From positions 1-64,000 of the forward strand of contig JADJFC010000016.1 of NCBI GenBank assembly GCA_016708785.1: a stretch of DNA of 64,000 bases, written 5' to 3'. The notes beneath the pieces are model-generated. The model made no database searches and was not told where the DNA came from. It saw only the letters and a list, made by a program, of their open reading frames with translations. Of the stretch, positions 35,681 to 44,105 are shown one piece after another (position 1 is the first letter of the stretch; every line of letters begins with the position of its first letter). The translations under genes were made by a program, and so were the position numbers. Source of the stretch: Bacteroidota bacterium. GTDB lineage: Bacteria > Bacteroidota > Bacteroidia > AKYH767-A > 2013-40CM-41-45.

Positions 35681-36953
35681 TGCGCTTTCTTTTTTGGATG
35701 ATCATATAATTTGCATAGAAGAAACCAATTCCCAATCCGACGAAAACTAATCCGCGAATAATAAAGGAAATGTTCGTGTCAAAAAATTTACATAGGATAG
35801 CAGTGGTCAAGACCAGCAATCCATAATTTAATATTCCCAGATGATCCTCTTCGATTCCTTGTCGAATGATTCTGATTCCAATTAAGAGAAGCATAAGATT
35901 GGAAAGCAGTTCTGCAAGCTTCGGAGAAATTGATGCGGAAAGAAAAATAGCTATGAAAACGAGAAACGAATATTTGATTATGCTTAATCTATTGGAAGCA
36001 GGAATGTGATCATGACGAAGTAGTAGATAAAGAGCAATGCAGGTGGTTATAAAAATTGAAATGAATTCAGGCGTCATAACTAGTTCGTTGATCGGAGGTA
36101 ATTTACGAAACAGATTATCCCAGATCCAGTCGAACGTAAGTGGAATAAGTGTAACGATAATTCCAAGTAGACCAAGCGAAGAGTAAGATTGAGTGCTTTT
36201 TCCTGTTTTTCTGAATATCGGTAAATACCCGAATAGGAAGAATGCGGAGAATAAACTGATGAATGAAATGAAAAGCAGCTCCTCATTATCATAACCACAC
36301 GTACCCAATGCAATGATCAGTGAAATTGGAATCATTCTGCTATGAAGAACAGCCCAATTTGCTTGTGCATTATTTTTTAACAACTTCAAGTAGTGTGGAA
36401 TGATTCCAATGATAAGAAGCCAATACCAGAGAATTTCTTTCGAATGATAATAAGAGTAACCAACTTCGCCTGCATAATAAGTAATGCCAATCAGATAAAA
36501 CAAGGAAGCAACTGATGAATTCAAAATATAGATCTGTGGCAATGTCAGGAGCATCCATGTTAGAATGAAATCAGGCAGACTTCCGGAGATATGATAGATC
36601 TGACTGATCATAGCGATGCAAGCTCCGACACTGAAAAACAAAAATGCAGAGGATGCTTCCAGCCATACTTTTTGTTCTTTCTTTTTTATAAGTGCATATG
36701 CACAACTAGCTTGTCCTAGCAATAGTGGCAGAAATGCGAGTATTGATTTTGTTGTTCTACCGAAGTCATCCCAATTATGAGCAACGATCAGAATAATTCC
36801 CATTCCAACTAATATGGCTCCAATGATTCCAAAGACAGCAATTAGTCGGTTTGGTTCTTTGTTTTTCTTTTGGTGATAGTAATCCGAGATCCGCTCTGCA
36901 GTTTCCTGGGAAATGACATTCGCTTCTATTAATTCAGGGAGGTCTTTTATCAT
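35670..36953 (-). CDS. DUF2157 multi-pass membrane protein
   Basis: 427 aa. An N-terminal soluble DUF2157 helix pair (LIEANVISQETAERISDYYH) is followed by about ten to twelve hydrophobic segments (for example IAVFGIIGAILVGMGIILIV, SILAFLPLLLGQASCAYALI, IVTLIPLTFDWIW, LLVLTTAILCKFF). It overlaps the GDYXXLXY start by 11 bp, so the two are translationally coupled. Function unknown. Confidence 0.85.
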   Translation of the reverse strand: MIKDLPELIEANVISQETAERISDYYHQKKNKEPNRLIAVFGIIGAILVGMGIILIVAHNWDDFGRTTKSILAFLPLLLGQASCAYALIKKKEQKVWLEASSAFLFFSVGACIAMISQIYHISGSLPDFILTWMLLTLPQIYILNSSVASLFYLIGITYYAGEVGYSYYHSKEILWYWLLIIGIIPHYLKLLKNNAQANWAVLHSRMIPISLIIALGTCGYDNEELLFISFISLFSAFFLFGYLPIFRKTGKSTQSYSSLGLLGIIVTLIPLTFDWIWDNLFRKLPPINELVMTPEFISIFITTCIALYLLLRHDHIPASNRLSIIKYSFLVFIAIFLSASISPKLAELLSNLMLLLIGIRIIRQGIEEDHLGILNYGLLVLTTAILCKFFDTNISFIIRGLVFVGLGIGFFYANYMIIQKRKRNEQ

Positions 36954-37071
36954 GAAAAAAGCAAGTAGTGAGTGGTAAGTAGTGAGTTGAAATTAGAATG
37001 CAAATAAAGTAAAACTAGCCAAATGACCACAAGTTTTTTATAATATTGTCATCTAAGCAAAAAGGACTTTT

Positions 37072-37647
37072 TTGAGCGAGACAGAATTCATACACCTATT
37101 AAGACGTCGGGACGAACAGGCCTTTCAGCAGCTCATAGTTGAGCAAAGAAGCAGGGTCTTTAATACCTGTTTCAATATTTTGCAGTCAATAGAAGATGGA
37201 GAGGATGTATGTCAGGATGTTTTTATAGAAATCTTCCAATCTATTTCGAAGTTTAAAGGTGATTCACAATTATCCACCTGGATTTATCGAATTGCCATTA
37301 CAAAGTCGCTTGAATTTCTTCGGAAGAAAAACAGGAAGAAGCGATTCGGTTTTTTTCAAAGTCTAACGGGTCAAGGTGATTATGAATTGAATCAACCTGC
37401 AAATTTTGATCATCCGGGAATTCAACTGGAGAATAAAGAATTGTCAAGGATTCTTTTCGCAGCCATTGAAAAGCTGCCTGAACGTCAAAAAGTTGCGTTT
37501 TTATTGAATAAAACGGAGAATTTGTCTTATTCAGAGATCGCTGAAGTTTTGGAGATTTCAGTCTCATCAGTGGAGTCGCTGCTTTTTCGGGCAAAACAAG
37601 GACTGCAAAAAATATTGAACACTTATTATGAAAATAATTTCAAATGA
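37072..37647 (+). CDS. ECF RNA polymerase sigma factor
   Basis: 191 aa from a TTG start (LSETEFIHLLRRRDEQAFQQ). Region 2: VFNTCFNILQSIEDGEDVCQ, DVFIEIFQSISKFKGDSQLS, TWIYRIAITKSLEFLRKKNR. Region 4: LPERQKVAFLLNKTENLSYS and EIAEVLEISVSSVESLLFRA, then KQGLQKIL. It opens a six-gene same-strand cluster; the next gene overlaps it by ATGA, as sigma/anti-sigma pairs do. Intact. Confidence 0.95.
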   Translation: MSETEFIHLLRRRDEQAFQQLIVEQRSRVFNTCFNILQSIEDGEDVCQDVFIEIFQSISKFKGDSQLSTWIYRIAITKSLEFLRKKNRKKRFGFFQSLTGQGDYELNQPANFDHPGIQLENKELSRILFAAIEKLPERQKVAFLLNKTENLSYSEIAEVLEISVSSVESLLFRAKQGLQKILNTYYENNFK

Positions 37648-37964
37648 ACGCAAGTAATTCTAAAAAAGAGCATCTAATGGATATGAACAAAAAGGAAATC
37701 TGGATCAATAACACACTGAATTCAATCGACTCGATTGAGCAAGTTCCGGTTTCAGATAATCTGGCATTCAGACTTGATCATATTTATAAATCAAGTCAGG
37801 TTGTTGTTTACCGAATTCAGCCTAAAGTACGGTGGGCAATTGCTGCTGCACTAACGACTTTGTTTCTGATCAATGTTTATACTTTAAGTAAAACATTGAA
37901 ACGAGAAAATTCAGAAAAGGCTGTTTTTGCAAATGAGTATTTTTCTTACATGAATTCAATTTAA
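37644..37964 (+). CDS. Probable anti-sigma factor, one TM, 106 aa
   Basis: A soluble N-terminal part (residues 14-60, including NTLNSIDSIEQVPVSDNL) and one hydrophobic helix (VRWAIAAALTTLFLINVYTL, about 63-82), then a short periplasmic tail. No zinc-binding HxxxCxxC motif. The start overlaps the sigma stop (ATGA). Position, topology and size make an anti-sigma role the best guess; the sequence family is not recognised. Confidence 0.65.
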   Translation: MNASNSKKEHLMDMNKKEIWINNTLNSIDSIEQVPVSDNLAFRLDHIYKSSQVVVYRIQPKVRWAIAAALTTLFLINVYTLSKTLKRENSEKAVFANEYFSYMNSI

Positions 37965-37977
37965 TCAAAACAAAAGG

Positions 37978-38438
37978 ATGAGCGATACAAAATTTCTTCG
38001 GATCATAATTTTATGTTTGATTTTATTAAACATAGGAACGCTTTCGTATTTACAGATTGGAAGAACTGAAAGATCCCCGAGACCAGGTGGACCTCCACGA
38101 GTTATTGAATACCTTTCGTCAGAATTGAAATTTGATGAGGGTCAGAAAATTACAGTAATGAAATTGCGCGATGAAAACAGAGAGAAGATCGAGGAGATTC
38201 AAAAAGGCGATAGGGAATTGCATGACAGTTTTTTTGACTTACTAAATCAAAGCAATCCTGACTCTGCAGTCATAGATTCAATGGCCAATTTAATAGCAAG
38301 TAATAGAAAGCAAATTGAACTTTTAACGTTTCAGCATTTTTCAGAGATCCGAAAAGTTTGTACAGAAGAACAAAAACAAAATTTGACCAGATAATCAATG
38401 ATGCTCTTAGAATGATGGCGCCACGTCCGCCACGATAG
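37978..38438 (+). CDS. Spy/CpxP-like periplasmic protein, one-base frameshift near the end
   Basis: A signal anchor (LRIIILCLILLNIGTLSYL) is followed by a helical Spy-like domain: YLSSELKFDEGQKITVMKL, HDSFFDLLNQSNPDSAVI, TFQHFSEIRKVCTEEQKQ. As read the frame stops at 38394 (NLTR). If the A4 tract at 38378-38381 had one more A, it would read QKQKFDQIINDALRMMAPRP to a stop at 38438, the usual family C-terminus. So the gene is probably 153 aa and the lesion a deletion or sequence error. The family senses metals or binds misfolded proteins in the periplasm; the Cys in RKVC could matter for metal binding. Confidence 0.75.
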
Positions 38439-38469
38439 AAATCAAACCACTAATTATAAAACCTACACA

Positions 38470-39669
38470 ATGAAGAAAATCTTATTGGCAATTTATTTGA
38501 TGTTAATTGCTGTTACCACATTTGCGCAAATTCCTGAGCTTGAAACATGGCAACAAAACACAACCTCTACCGGTTATAATGGTATTGTGTCGAATGTTCA
38601 ATTGGTGCAATATTCAACAAACAATGTATATGTTTCTTGTACTTGCATTCCGGGATATAGTATCGGTCCATGGACAGGAAATCCGAATGTTGCAAGTAAT
38701 CAGAATTTTGTTTTCAAGATCACTCGTAATCCGCAACAGAATACAGGAACTCCAACGACTGTTGGTTTAGGTCATATAGGAGTCTGGTCAAATGGTGTGA
38801 GCGTCTTTAATGTTTCTGATGCTATGTCGTATAATAATCAGGGCATCTGGAATCGTAACGCTTATTATTGGGAAGGAAATGGATTTGATAATTGTCTAGG
38901 CCATCCGCAACAACAAGGCGAATATCATCATCATGTTAGTCCGACTTGTTTGTATAATGATCTGGATAGCGTTGAGCATTCGCCAATCATAGGCTATGCT
39001 TTCGATGGATTTCCAATCTATGGGGCGTATGCCTATACAAATACAAATGGAACAGGAGCTATCAAAAGAATGCAGAGTAGTTATGTGATGAATACTGCAA
39101 CAACTCGGTCAAACGGACCTGCTGTTGGAGGAATGTATCCAAATGGATGTTTCATTGAAGACTATACTTATTCAGCCGGAGCCGGTGATCTGGATGAACG
39201 TAATGGACGTTTTTGTGTTACTCCTGAATATCCTGCCGGAACATATGCATATTTTGTAACGATTGACCAGAACAGAGTTCCGCAGTTTCCATATACTTTC
39301 TTTGGTACTTATTACGGAGTTGTTCAAGCGGGAAATACAGGACCGGGAAGTGGACACGTAACAATTACAGAGGTGACGACTGTTTATACAGGAACAACAG
39401 GAATAAAAAGCATTTCGGACGATATCAAATATACATTGGCAGAAAATCCGGTTAAGGACTACGCTTACATATATTTCGATCCGCAAAGTGTAAATAATGT
39501 AAAAGCTGAAATTTACGATATCAGAGGACAGCTTTTATTCTCACAAGACAATATGCAGCCGAGCATCAGCTATACATTCGATTTTACGTCCTATACAACA
39601 GGAACATATTTTCTTTATCTTACATCCGCAAACAAAAGGATCGTCCAAAAGATAATTAAAGCAAATTAA
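38470..39669 (+). CDS. YHYH-domain protein with T9SS sorting domain
   Basis: 399 aa. Signal peptide MKKILLAIYLMLIAVTTFAQ. The YHYH domain contains YYWEGNGFDNCLGHPQQQGE then YHHHVSPTCLYND (motif at residues 152-155) and HSPIIGYAFDGFPIYGAYAY, all typical. C-terminal type A sorting domain: YTLAENPVKDYAYIYF, VKAEIYDIRGQLLFSQDN, GTYFLYLTSANKRIVQKIIK. So the protein is exported across the outer membrane and attached at the surface. The His/Tyr-rich centre suggests metal binding. It lies 31 bp after the Spy-like gene and overlaps the MbnP ATG by one base. Confidence 0.9.
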   Translation: MKKILLAIYLMLIAVTTFAQIPELETWQQNTTSTGYNGIVSNVQLVQYSTNNVYVSCTCIPGYSIGPWTGNPNVASNQNFVFKITRNPQQNTGTPTTVGLGHIGVWSNGVSVFNVSDAMSYNNQGIWNRNAYYWEGNGFDNCLGHPQQQGEYHHHVSPTCLYNDLDSVEHSPIIGYAFDGFPIYGAYAYTNTNGTGAIKRMQSSYVMNTATTRSNGPAVGGMYPNGCFIEDYTYSAGAGDLDERNGRFCVTPEYPAGTYAYFVTIDQNRVPQFPYTFFGTYYGVVQAGNTGPGSGHVTITEVTTVYTGTTGIKSISDDIKYTLAENPVKDYAYIYFDPQSVNNVKAEIYDIRGQLLFSQDNMQPSISYTFDFTSYTTGTYFLYLTSANKRIVQKIIKAN

Positions 39670-40409
39670 TGAGAATACTATTTTTCATCATTCTGAATTG
39701 TCTGGCCTACATTTCACCGGCCTTTTCTGAAAATGGAAACGAACTTCAGCTCATCTTCCGGCATTATGTCGGAGATGAGCTGCTTGTTTTAAAGAGCAAG
39801 CAGTATAAAAATGAGCTCGGACAACCATATACTGTTTCGAAATTCAAATATTATGTTGGGAATATTGAGTTGACAGATTCAACAGGTAAAGTTTATTCTA
39901 TTGACAATTATTTTTTGATCAATCAGGATGATCCAAAGACGAGTGAAATTATTTTGAATGCTATTCCACCCGGAAATTATAAATCGATCTCTTTTTTAAT
40001 TGGCGTAGATAGTTTGCATAACTGTACAGGTTTGCAAGAAGGAGATCTCGATCCGATAAAGGGAATGTTCTGGGCATGGAATACGGGATACATTTTTTTG
40101 AAATTGGAAGGCCATTCGGATTTTTCAAAATCAGAGGCCGGAGTTTTTGAATATCATATTGGCGGCTATAAAAGTCCGGCAAATGCAATTCGCCGAGTGA
40201 CTCTGAAATTAGAAGAGATGAATTATCTGACAGAACGAACAGGAAGAAAAACACTTTCTATAAAAACCGATGTAGCACAGATCTTGAAGCAGCCGGTATC
40301 TATTGATTTCTCAGTTCTGTCCGTTGTTGCCGATTTTAATAATGCGGAAATGGTGGCGGATAATTATATTGATATGTTTAGTGTGATCCGAAATAGTGAA
40401 GTGAAGTGA
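39669..40409 (+). CDS. MbnP family protein
   Basis: 246 aa. Signal peptide MRILFFIILNCLAYISPAFS with no lipobox Cys. MbnP core: QPYTVSKFKYYVGNIELTDS, IPPGNYKSISFLIGVDSLHN, the signature KGMFWAWNTGYIFLKLEGHS with two Trp, and VFEYHIGGYKSP. It starts one base into the stop codon of the YHYH gene (TAATG). Its last codons (SEVK, stop) come from the pentamer tandem repeat that begins at 40396, so repeat change would alter the C-terminus. Partner of the di-haem gene at 40633. Confidence 0.85.
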   Translation: MRILFFIILNCLAYISPAFSENGNELQLIFRHYVGDELLVLKSKQYKNELGQPYTVSKFKYYVGNIELTDSTGKVYSIDNYFLINQDDPKTSEIILNAIPPGNYKSISFLIGVDSLHNCTGLQEGDLDPIKGMFWAWNTGYIFLKLEGHSDFSKSEAGVFEYHIGGYKSPANAIRRVTLKLEEMNYLTERTGRKTLSIKTDVAQILKQPVSIDFSVLSVVADFNNAEMVADNYIDMFSVIRNSEVK

Positions 40410-40524
40410 GGTGAGGTGAGGTGAAGTGAAGTGAAGTGAAGCGAAGTGAAGTGAAGTGAGGTGAAGTGAGGTGAAGTGAAGTGAAGTGAGGTGAAGAAGT
40501 GAAGTGAAGTGAAGTGAAATGAAG
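40396..40524. repeat. Pentamer tandem repeat (GTGAA/GTGAG)n
   Basis: About 25 units of GTGAA with GTGAG and GCGAA variants. It begins within the 3' end of the MbnP gene and ends 109 bp before the MbnH-type start. The same pentamer, in the opposite orientation, is at 56041-56129. Confidence 0.9.
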
Positions 40525-40632
40525 AATTAATTTGGAATGCGGATTTGACGGCTTTGAATAAAGTCGTCGGCCATATGGAGTTGCGAACCTGTAAACCTGC
40601 AAACCTGAAACCTGCAACATCAATTTAGAATA

Positions 40633-41694
40633 ATGAGATTAACAAAACTGCGTGTTGTTTTCTTTTCGATTCTATTTCTCGTGATCCTTAATGGATTTGT
40701 GAGTCAGGATGCTTTTTTTGCTATTGAACAGAAGGATGTCGAGCTAACTATTCCAAAAGGATTTCCAAAACCATTTTACGATTTCAAAAAGAATAAACTT
40801 ACTCCTGAAGGATTCAAATTAGGTCGAAGGCTCTTTTACGATCCAATTCTTTCGAAAGATAATTTTACATCGTGTGCCACTTGTCATTTGCGTTTTGCTG
40901 CATTTGCTCATATTGATCATGCATTGAGTCATGGTGTAGGGAATAAAATTGGCAAGAGAAATGTCCCTGCAATTCAGAATTTGATTTTCAAGGATACATA
41001 CATGGCAGATGGCGGAGTAAATCATCTGGATCTGCAACCAATAGTTCCTTTGACTAGTGAAGCGGAAATGGGAGAGACGTTAGAAAGTGTGATACAGAAA
41101 TTGCAGAACGATTCTGTTTATCCGGCTTTGTTTAAACAAGCTTTCGGCGATTCAATTATTACATCGAGTAATATGTTGAAATCACTTTCGCAATTCGTCG
41201 GACTAATGATCTCCAGTGATTCTCGGTATGATAAATTTGTCGCCGGAAAAGAGAAGTTCAATGAAAACGAGTCGAACGGGTTAAAGCTATTTCGTGCGAG
41301 ATGTACGAGTTGTCACAAAGAGCCACTCTTGACAGATAATTCATACAGAAACAACGGACTTGTTCCGGATGAGAAGTTGAATGATGAAGGAAGAAAGTTG
41401 ATCACAGGACTTGAATCAGATAAATACAAATTCAAAGTACCATCACTACGAAATGTTGCCATGACATATCCTTATATGCACGATGGTCGATTCAATACTT
41501 TGGAAGAAGTTGTAGCACATTATTCTGATGCAAAATTTTATTCAACCGGATACGATAAAGATCTGTTAAAAACCACAGGCATGACTGAATCAGAAAAAAT
41601 CGATCTGGTCATTTTTTTGAGAACCTTGACCGATAAGACTTTTTTATATGACAGGAGGTTTGCGGATCCGTTTCCGTATGTGAAGCACGATTGA
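40633..41694 (+). CDS. Di-haem peroxidase of the MbnH/MauG type
   Basis: 353 aa. N-terminal signal/anchor LRVVFFSILFLVILNGFVS. Haem sites CATCH (residues 81-85) and CTSCH (224-228); the end contains KVPSLRNVAMTYPYMHDGRF, where the M in YMHDG is conserved. VSLH/FADG-type: NLIFKDTYMADGGVNHLDLQ. In the family the two haems reach a bis-Fe(IV) state and oxidise a Trp of MbnP. Complete, unlike its paralogue at 22634. Last gene of the sigma-Spy-YHYH-MbnP cluster, followed by a strong hairpin. Confidence 0.9.
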   Translation: MRLTKLRVVFFSILFLVILNGFVSQDAFFAIEQKDVELTIPKGFPKPFYDFKKNKLTPEGFKLGRRLFYDPILSKDNFTSCATCHLRFAAFAHIDHALSHGVGNKIGKRNVPAIQNLIFKDTYMADGGVNHLDLQPIVPLTSEAEMGETLESVIQKLQNDSVYPALFKQAFGDSIITSSNMLKSLSQFVGLMISSDSRYDKFVAGKEKFNENESNGLKLFRARCTSCHKEPLLTDNSYRNNGLVPDEKLNDEGRKLITGLESDKYKFKVPSLRNVAMTYPYMHDGRFNTLEEVVAHYSDAKFYSTGYDKDLLKTTGMTESEKIDLVIFLRTLTDKTFLYDRRFADPFPYVKHD

Positions 41695-41709
41695 AATAAC
41701 GAATAACTA

Positions 41710-41729
41710 ATCCCGATAGCTATCGGGAT
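41710..41729. repeat. 20-bp palindrome, copy 4
   Basis: ATCCCGATAGCTATCGGGAT, 15 bp after the MbnH-type stop and just before the terminator hairpin. Confidence 0.85.
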
Positions 41730-41737
41730 GAATAACT

Positions 41738-41778
41738 AAGGGCTATCGTAGGCAACTTTTATTCCTGCGATAGCCCTT
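41738..41778. terminator. Hairpin terminator between convergent genes
   Basis: AAGGGCTATCGTAGG (41738-41752) pairs with CCTGCGATAGCCCTT (41764-41778), 15 bp with one G/T mismatch and an 11-nt loop. No long T-run. A weaker relative (GCTGTAGGTAAGAA...CCTACGATAGC) lies at 63236-63265. Confidence 0.6.
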
Positions 41779-41794
41779 CACTATTCATCATGCA

Positions 41795-42457
41795 CTATTG
41801 AAGTTCTGCAAGAACAGTCACGCCACCAAGAACTTTCTCATTCATCCCCACCTTGATCTTCGTGCCAAGAGGTAAAAACAGGTCGACACGTGAGCCGAAT
41901 TTGATGAAGCCTAGTTCTTCGCCTTGCTTTACCATCCATCCTGCTTTGGGGTAACAAACAATTCTGCGGGCTAATGCGCCTGCTATTTGTCGAAGGAGAA
42001 TTGGAGTCTTTGTGCCATTCTCAATCACAACAGTTGTACGTTCGTTTTCAGTTGATGATTTCGGATGCCATGCAACTAAGAATAATCCGGGATGGTATTT
42101 CGAAAAAGTAATTTGTCCACTGATCGGATATCTGTTTACGTGTACATTGATAGGCGACATGAATATCGAAACCTGGATGCGACGATCTTTTAAAACTTCT
42201 GTCTCTGTAGTTTCTTCGATCACTACCACTTTTCCATCTGCGGGAGCGATGATAAACTTTTCGTTTTTCGTCAGATGACGACTAGGGTGACGAAAGAATT
42301 GAAGAACGATCAAAAAGAGTATAACAGATATGACAATTATTCCGGTTTTGATCCATGAATATTCATGACCAATAAATATGTCGGCTCCAATATTAATTGC
42401 CAGTAAAACAATGGCAGAAATCGCCAATGATGCATAACCTTCTTTGTGAATCGTCAT
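41795..42457 (-). CDS. psd: Phosphatidylserine decarboxylase (short type)
   Basis: 220 aa, the short form. N-terminal membrane segments (YASLAISAIVLLAINIGADIF, GIIVISVILFLIVLQFF), then IIAPADGKVVVIEETTE, IFMSPINVHVNRYPISGQIT, GLFLVAWHPKSSTENERTTV, and the self-cleavage site GFIKFGSRVDLFLPLG, where Gly-Ser splits to give the pyruvoyl group. Makes phosphatidylethanolamine. Codirectional with gdhA and cdsA; cdsA makes its upstream precursor CDP-diacylglycerol. Confidence 0.95.
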   Translation of the reverse strand: MTIHKEGYASLAISAIVLLAINIGADIFIGHEYSWIKTGIIVISVILFLIVLQFFRHPSRHLTKNEKFIIAPADGKVVVIEETTETEVLKDRRIQVSIFMSPINVHVNRYPISGQITFSKYHPGLFLVAWHPKSSTENERTTVVIENGTKTPILLRQIAGALARRIVCYPKAGWMVKQGEELGFIKFGSRVDLFLPLGTKIKVGMNEKVLGGVTVLAELQ

Positions 42458-42494
42458 TTCTCTATTTATTTCTGATTAGGAATGGGTGCAAAAT

Positions 42495-42525
42495 AAAAAA
42501 AAGGAGACAACAATCTCCTTTTTTT
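42495..42525. terminator. Rho-independent terminator after gdhA
   Basis: A-rich run, GGAGA (42503-42507), loop CAACAA, TCTCC (42514-42518), T7. It is symmetrical and would serve either strand; on the minus strand it follows the gdhA stop by about 20 nt. Confidence 0.75.
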
Positions 42526-42544
42526 ACAAATATGTAGTTACTTA

Positions 42545-43825
42545 TTAGTACACTCCTCTTGATTTAAGTGATATTGTAACTTTTTCAAGAGCAAAGATGT
42601 AAGCGGCAATACGTAAAGATACTTTGTGCTTCTCTCCAACAGACCACACATTTTGAAATGCATTGATCATGTATCTGTCTGCACGTCTATTGATCTCGTC
42701 TTCCGGATAGTAATAACCAAAACGATTTTGAGTCCATTCGAAATAAGAAACAGTTACACCGCCACCATTCGCAAGGATATCAGGAACAACAATTATTCCT
42801 TTACCTGTAAGGATCTCATCAGCACCGGCAGTAATAGGGCCATTTGCGCCTTCAACGATCAATTGTGCTTTGATCTGATCTGCATTTGCAGCAGTGATTT
42901 GATTCTCTAATGCACATGGACAAAGAACGTCAACATCTAAAGTCAAAAGATCTTCGTTTGTTATTTCAGTACCATCGGCAAATCCTTTAAGGACGCCATG
43001 ATTACTATTTCTGTATGCTATTGCTTTTTCAATATTGATACCTTTTGGATTATAAAAAGCACCGGTATGATCGCTGATTGCAACGATGCGTACGCCGTGT
43101 TCATCCATGTGTTTCGCTGTAATAGAGCCCACATTTCCGAAACCCTGAACAGCACCAATTGCTTTCTTAGGATCCATCTTAATCTTTTTCATCGCTTCCA
43201 TTGCAGCGACAGTAACGCCACGGCCGGTAGCTTCAACACGACCTTCTGATCCACCTAAGTGTATAGGTTTGCCGGTAACAACTCCCGGAGTGAAAGCTCC
43301 TTTTAGCTTCGAGTATTCGTCAACGATCCAAGACATTACGCGAGGACCTGTTGCAACGTCAGGAGCAGGAATATCTTTGTCTACACCGAATACATCAACC
43401 ATTGCGGCTGTGTAAGCACGTGTTAATCTTTCAAGTTCACCTTCTGATAATTTAGAGGGATCAACAGTGATTCCACCTTTTGCACCGCCATAAGGAATAT
43501 CAGCGATGGCGCATTTCCACGTCATCCAGGCAGCGAGTGCTTTTACTTCATCAAGATTTACATCCATTGAATAACGGATACCACCTTTAGATGGTCCGCG
43601 GCTTGTATTGTGAACGATTCTGTAGCCTTCGAATACTTGAATCTTGCCGTCATCCATTTTAATCGGAAGACTCGCCAGATATTGTCTGTGCGGCGTTTTC
43701 AGAATGTTGTACGTGTCGTCATCCAGATTCATGATCTTCGCAGCGACGTCGAAACGTCTGATCATTGATTCGTACGGATTCGTCGTGTCTTTTGACATCT
43801 TTTGTTTTTCTACCTGAGTAATCAT
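42545..43825 (-). CDS. gdhA: Glu/Leu/Phe/Val dehydrogenase (glutamate dehydrogenase)
   Basis: 426 aa. KGGIRYSMDVNLDEVKALAA and WMTWKCAIADIPYGGAKGGI (catalytic Lys in GGAKGG), DIPAPDVATGPRVMSWIVDE, GKPIHLGGSEGRVEATGRGV, Rossmann VQGFGNVGS, CPCALENQITAANADQIKA, VEGANGPITAGADEIL. Interconverts glutamate and 2-oxoglutarate with NAD(P). It starts at MITQVEKQKMSKDT; an ATG nine codons on is the alternative. It lies between psd and cdsA, which more often adjoin each other. Confidence 0.95.
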   Translation of the reverse strand: MITQVEKQKMSKDTTNPYESMIRRFDVAAKIMNLDDDTYNILKTPHRQYLASLPIKMDDGKIQVFEGYRIVHNTSRGPSKGGIRYSMDVNLDEVKALAAWMTWKCAIADIPYGGAKGGITVDPSKLSEGELERLTRAYTAAMVDVFGVDKDIPAPDVATGPRVMSWIVDEYSKLKGAFTPGVVTGKPIHLGGSEGRVEATGRGVTVAAMEAMKKIKMDPKKAIGAVQGFGNVGSITAKHMDEHGVRIVAISDHTGAFYNPKGINIEKAIAYRNSNHGVLKGFADGTEITNEDLLTLDVDVLCPCALENQITAANADQIKAQLIVEGANGPITAGADEILTGKGIIVVPDILANGGGVTVSYFEWTQNRFGYYYPEDEINRRADRYMINAFQNVWSVGEKHKVSLRIAAYIFALEKVTISLKSRGVY

Positions 43826-44105
43826 TGTGAATAATTAGGGCTGCGAAGGTAGGACATTTTTAATAACCATGCGGGTTTGCGGTGCGACATATCCGCAAAC
43901 AATTGCAATTCAATTCATTAGATTAGTTGATTTTTGTCAAATAAACGAAGATTTGGCATTTTGAAGGGGCTTTCAGTTTAGCTGGTGAAATTTGGCTAAA
44001 GCCAAGAAAGTCAGCGTTGCCCTAGCCCGTCAGCTAAAGTTGACGGTAATAAAAAAAGTTGGTTCCTTGTGCTACTTACCACTCACTACTTTCCACTTAC
44101 CACTT
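43826..44105. repeat. 280-bp gap with stem-loops
   Basis: Two small palindromes with a shared 'GCTAAAG' loop: TTTGGCTAAAGCCAA (43991-44005) and CCGTCAGCTAAAGTTGACGG (44027-44046). The gap ends in a copy of the ACTTACCACTCACTAC family at about 44082-44100. A possible TACCTTCG -7 box for gdhA lies at 43844-43851 on the minus strand (one mismatch). Confidence 0.5.

Noticed and set aside
40396..40524. Possible CRISPR array at the regular repeats (also 56041, 57598, 63269)
   Set aside because: Units are 5-7 bp with no unique spacers and no cas genes in the window; these are microsatellites.
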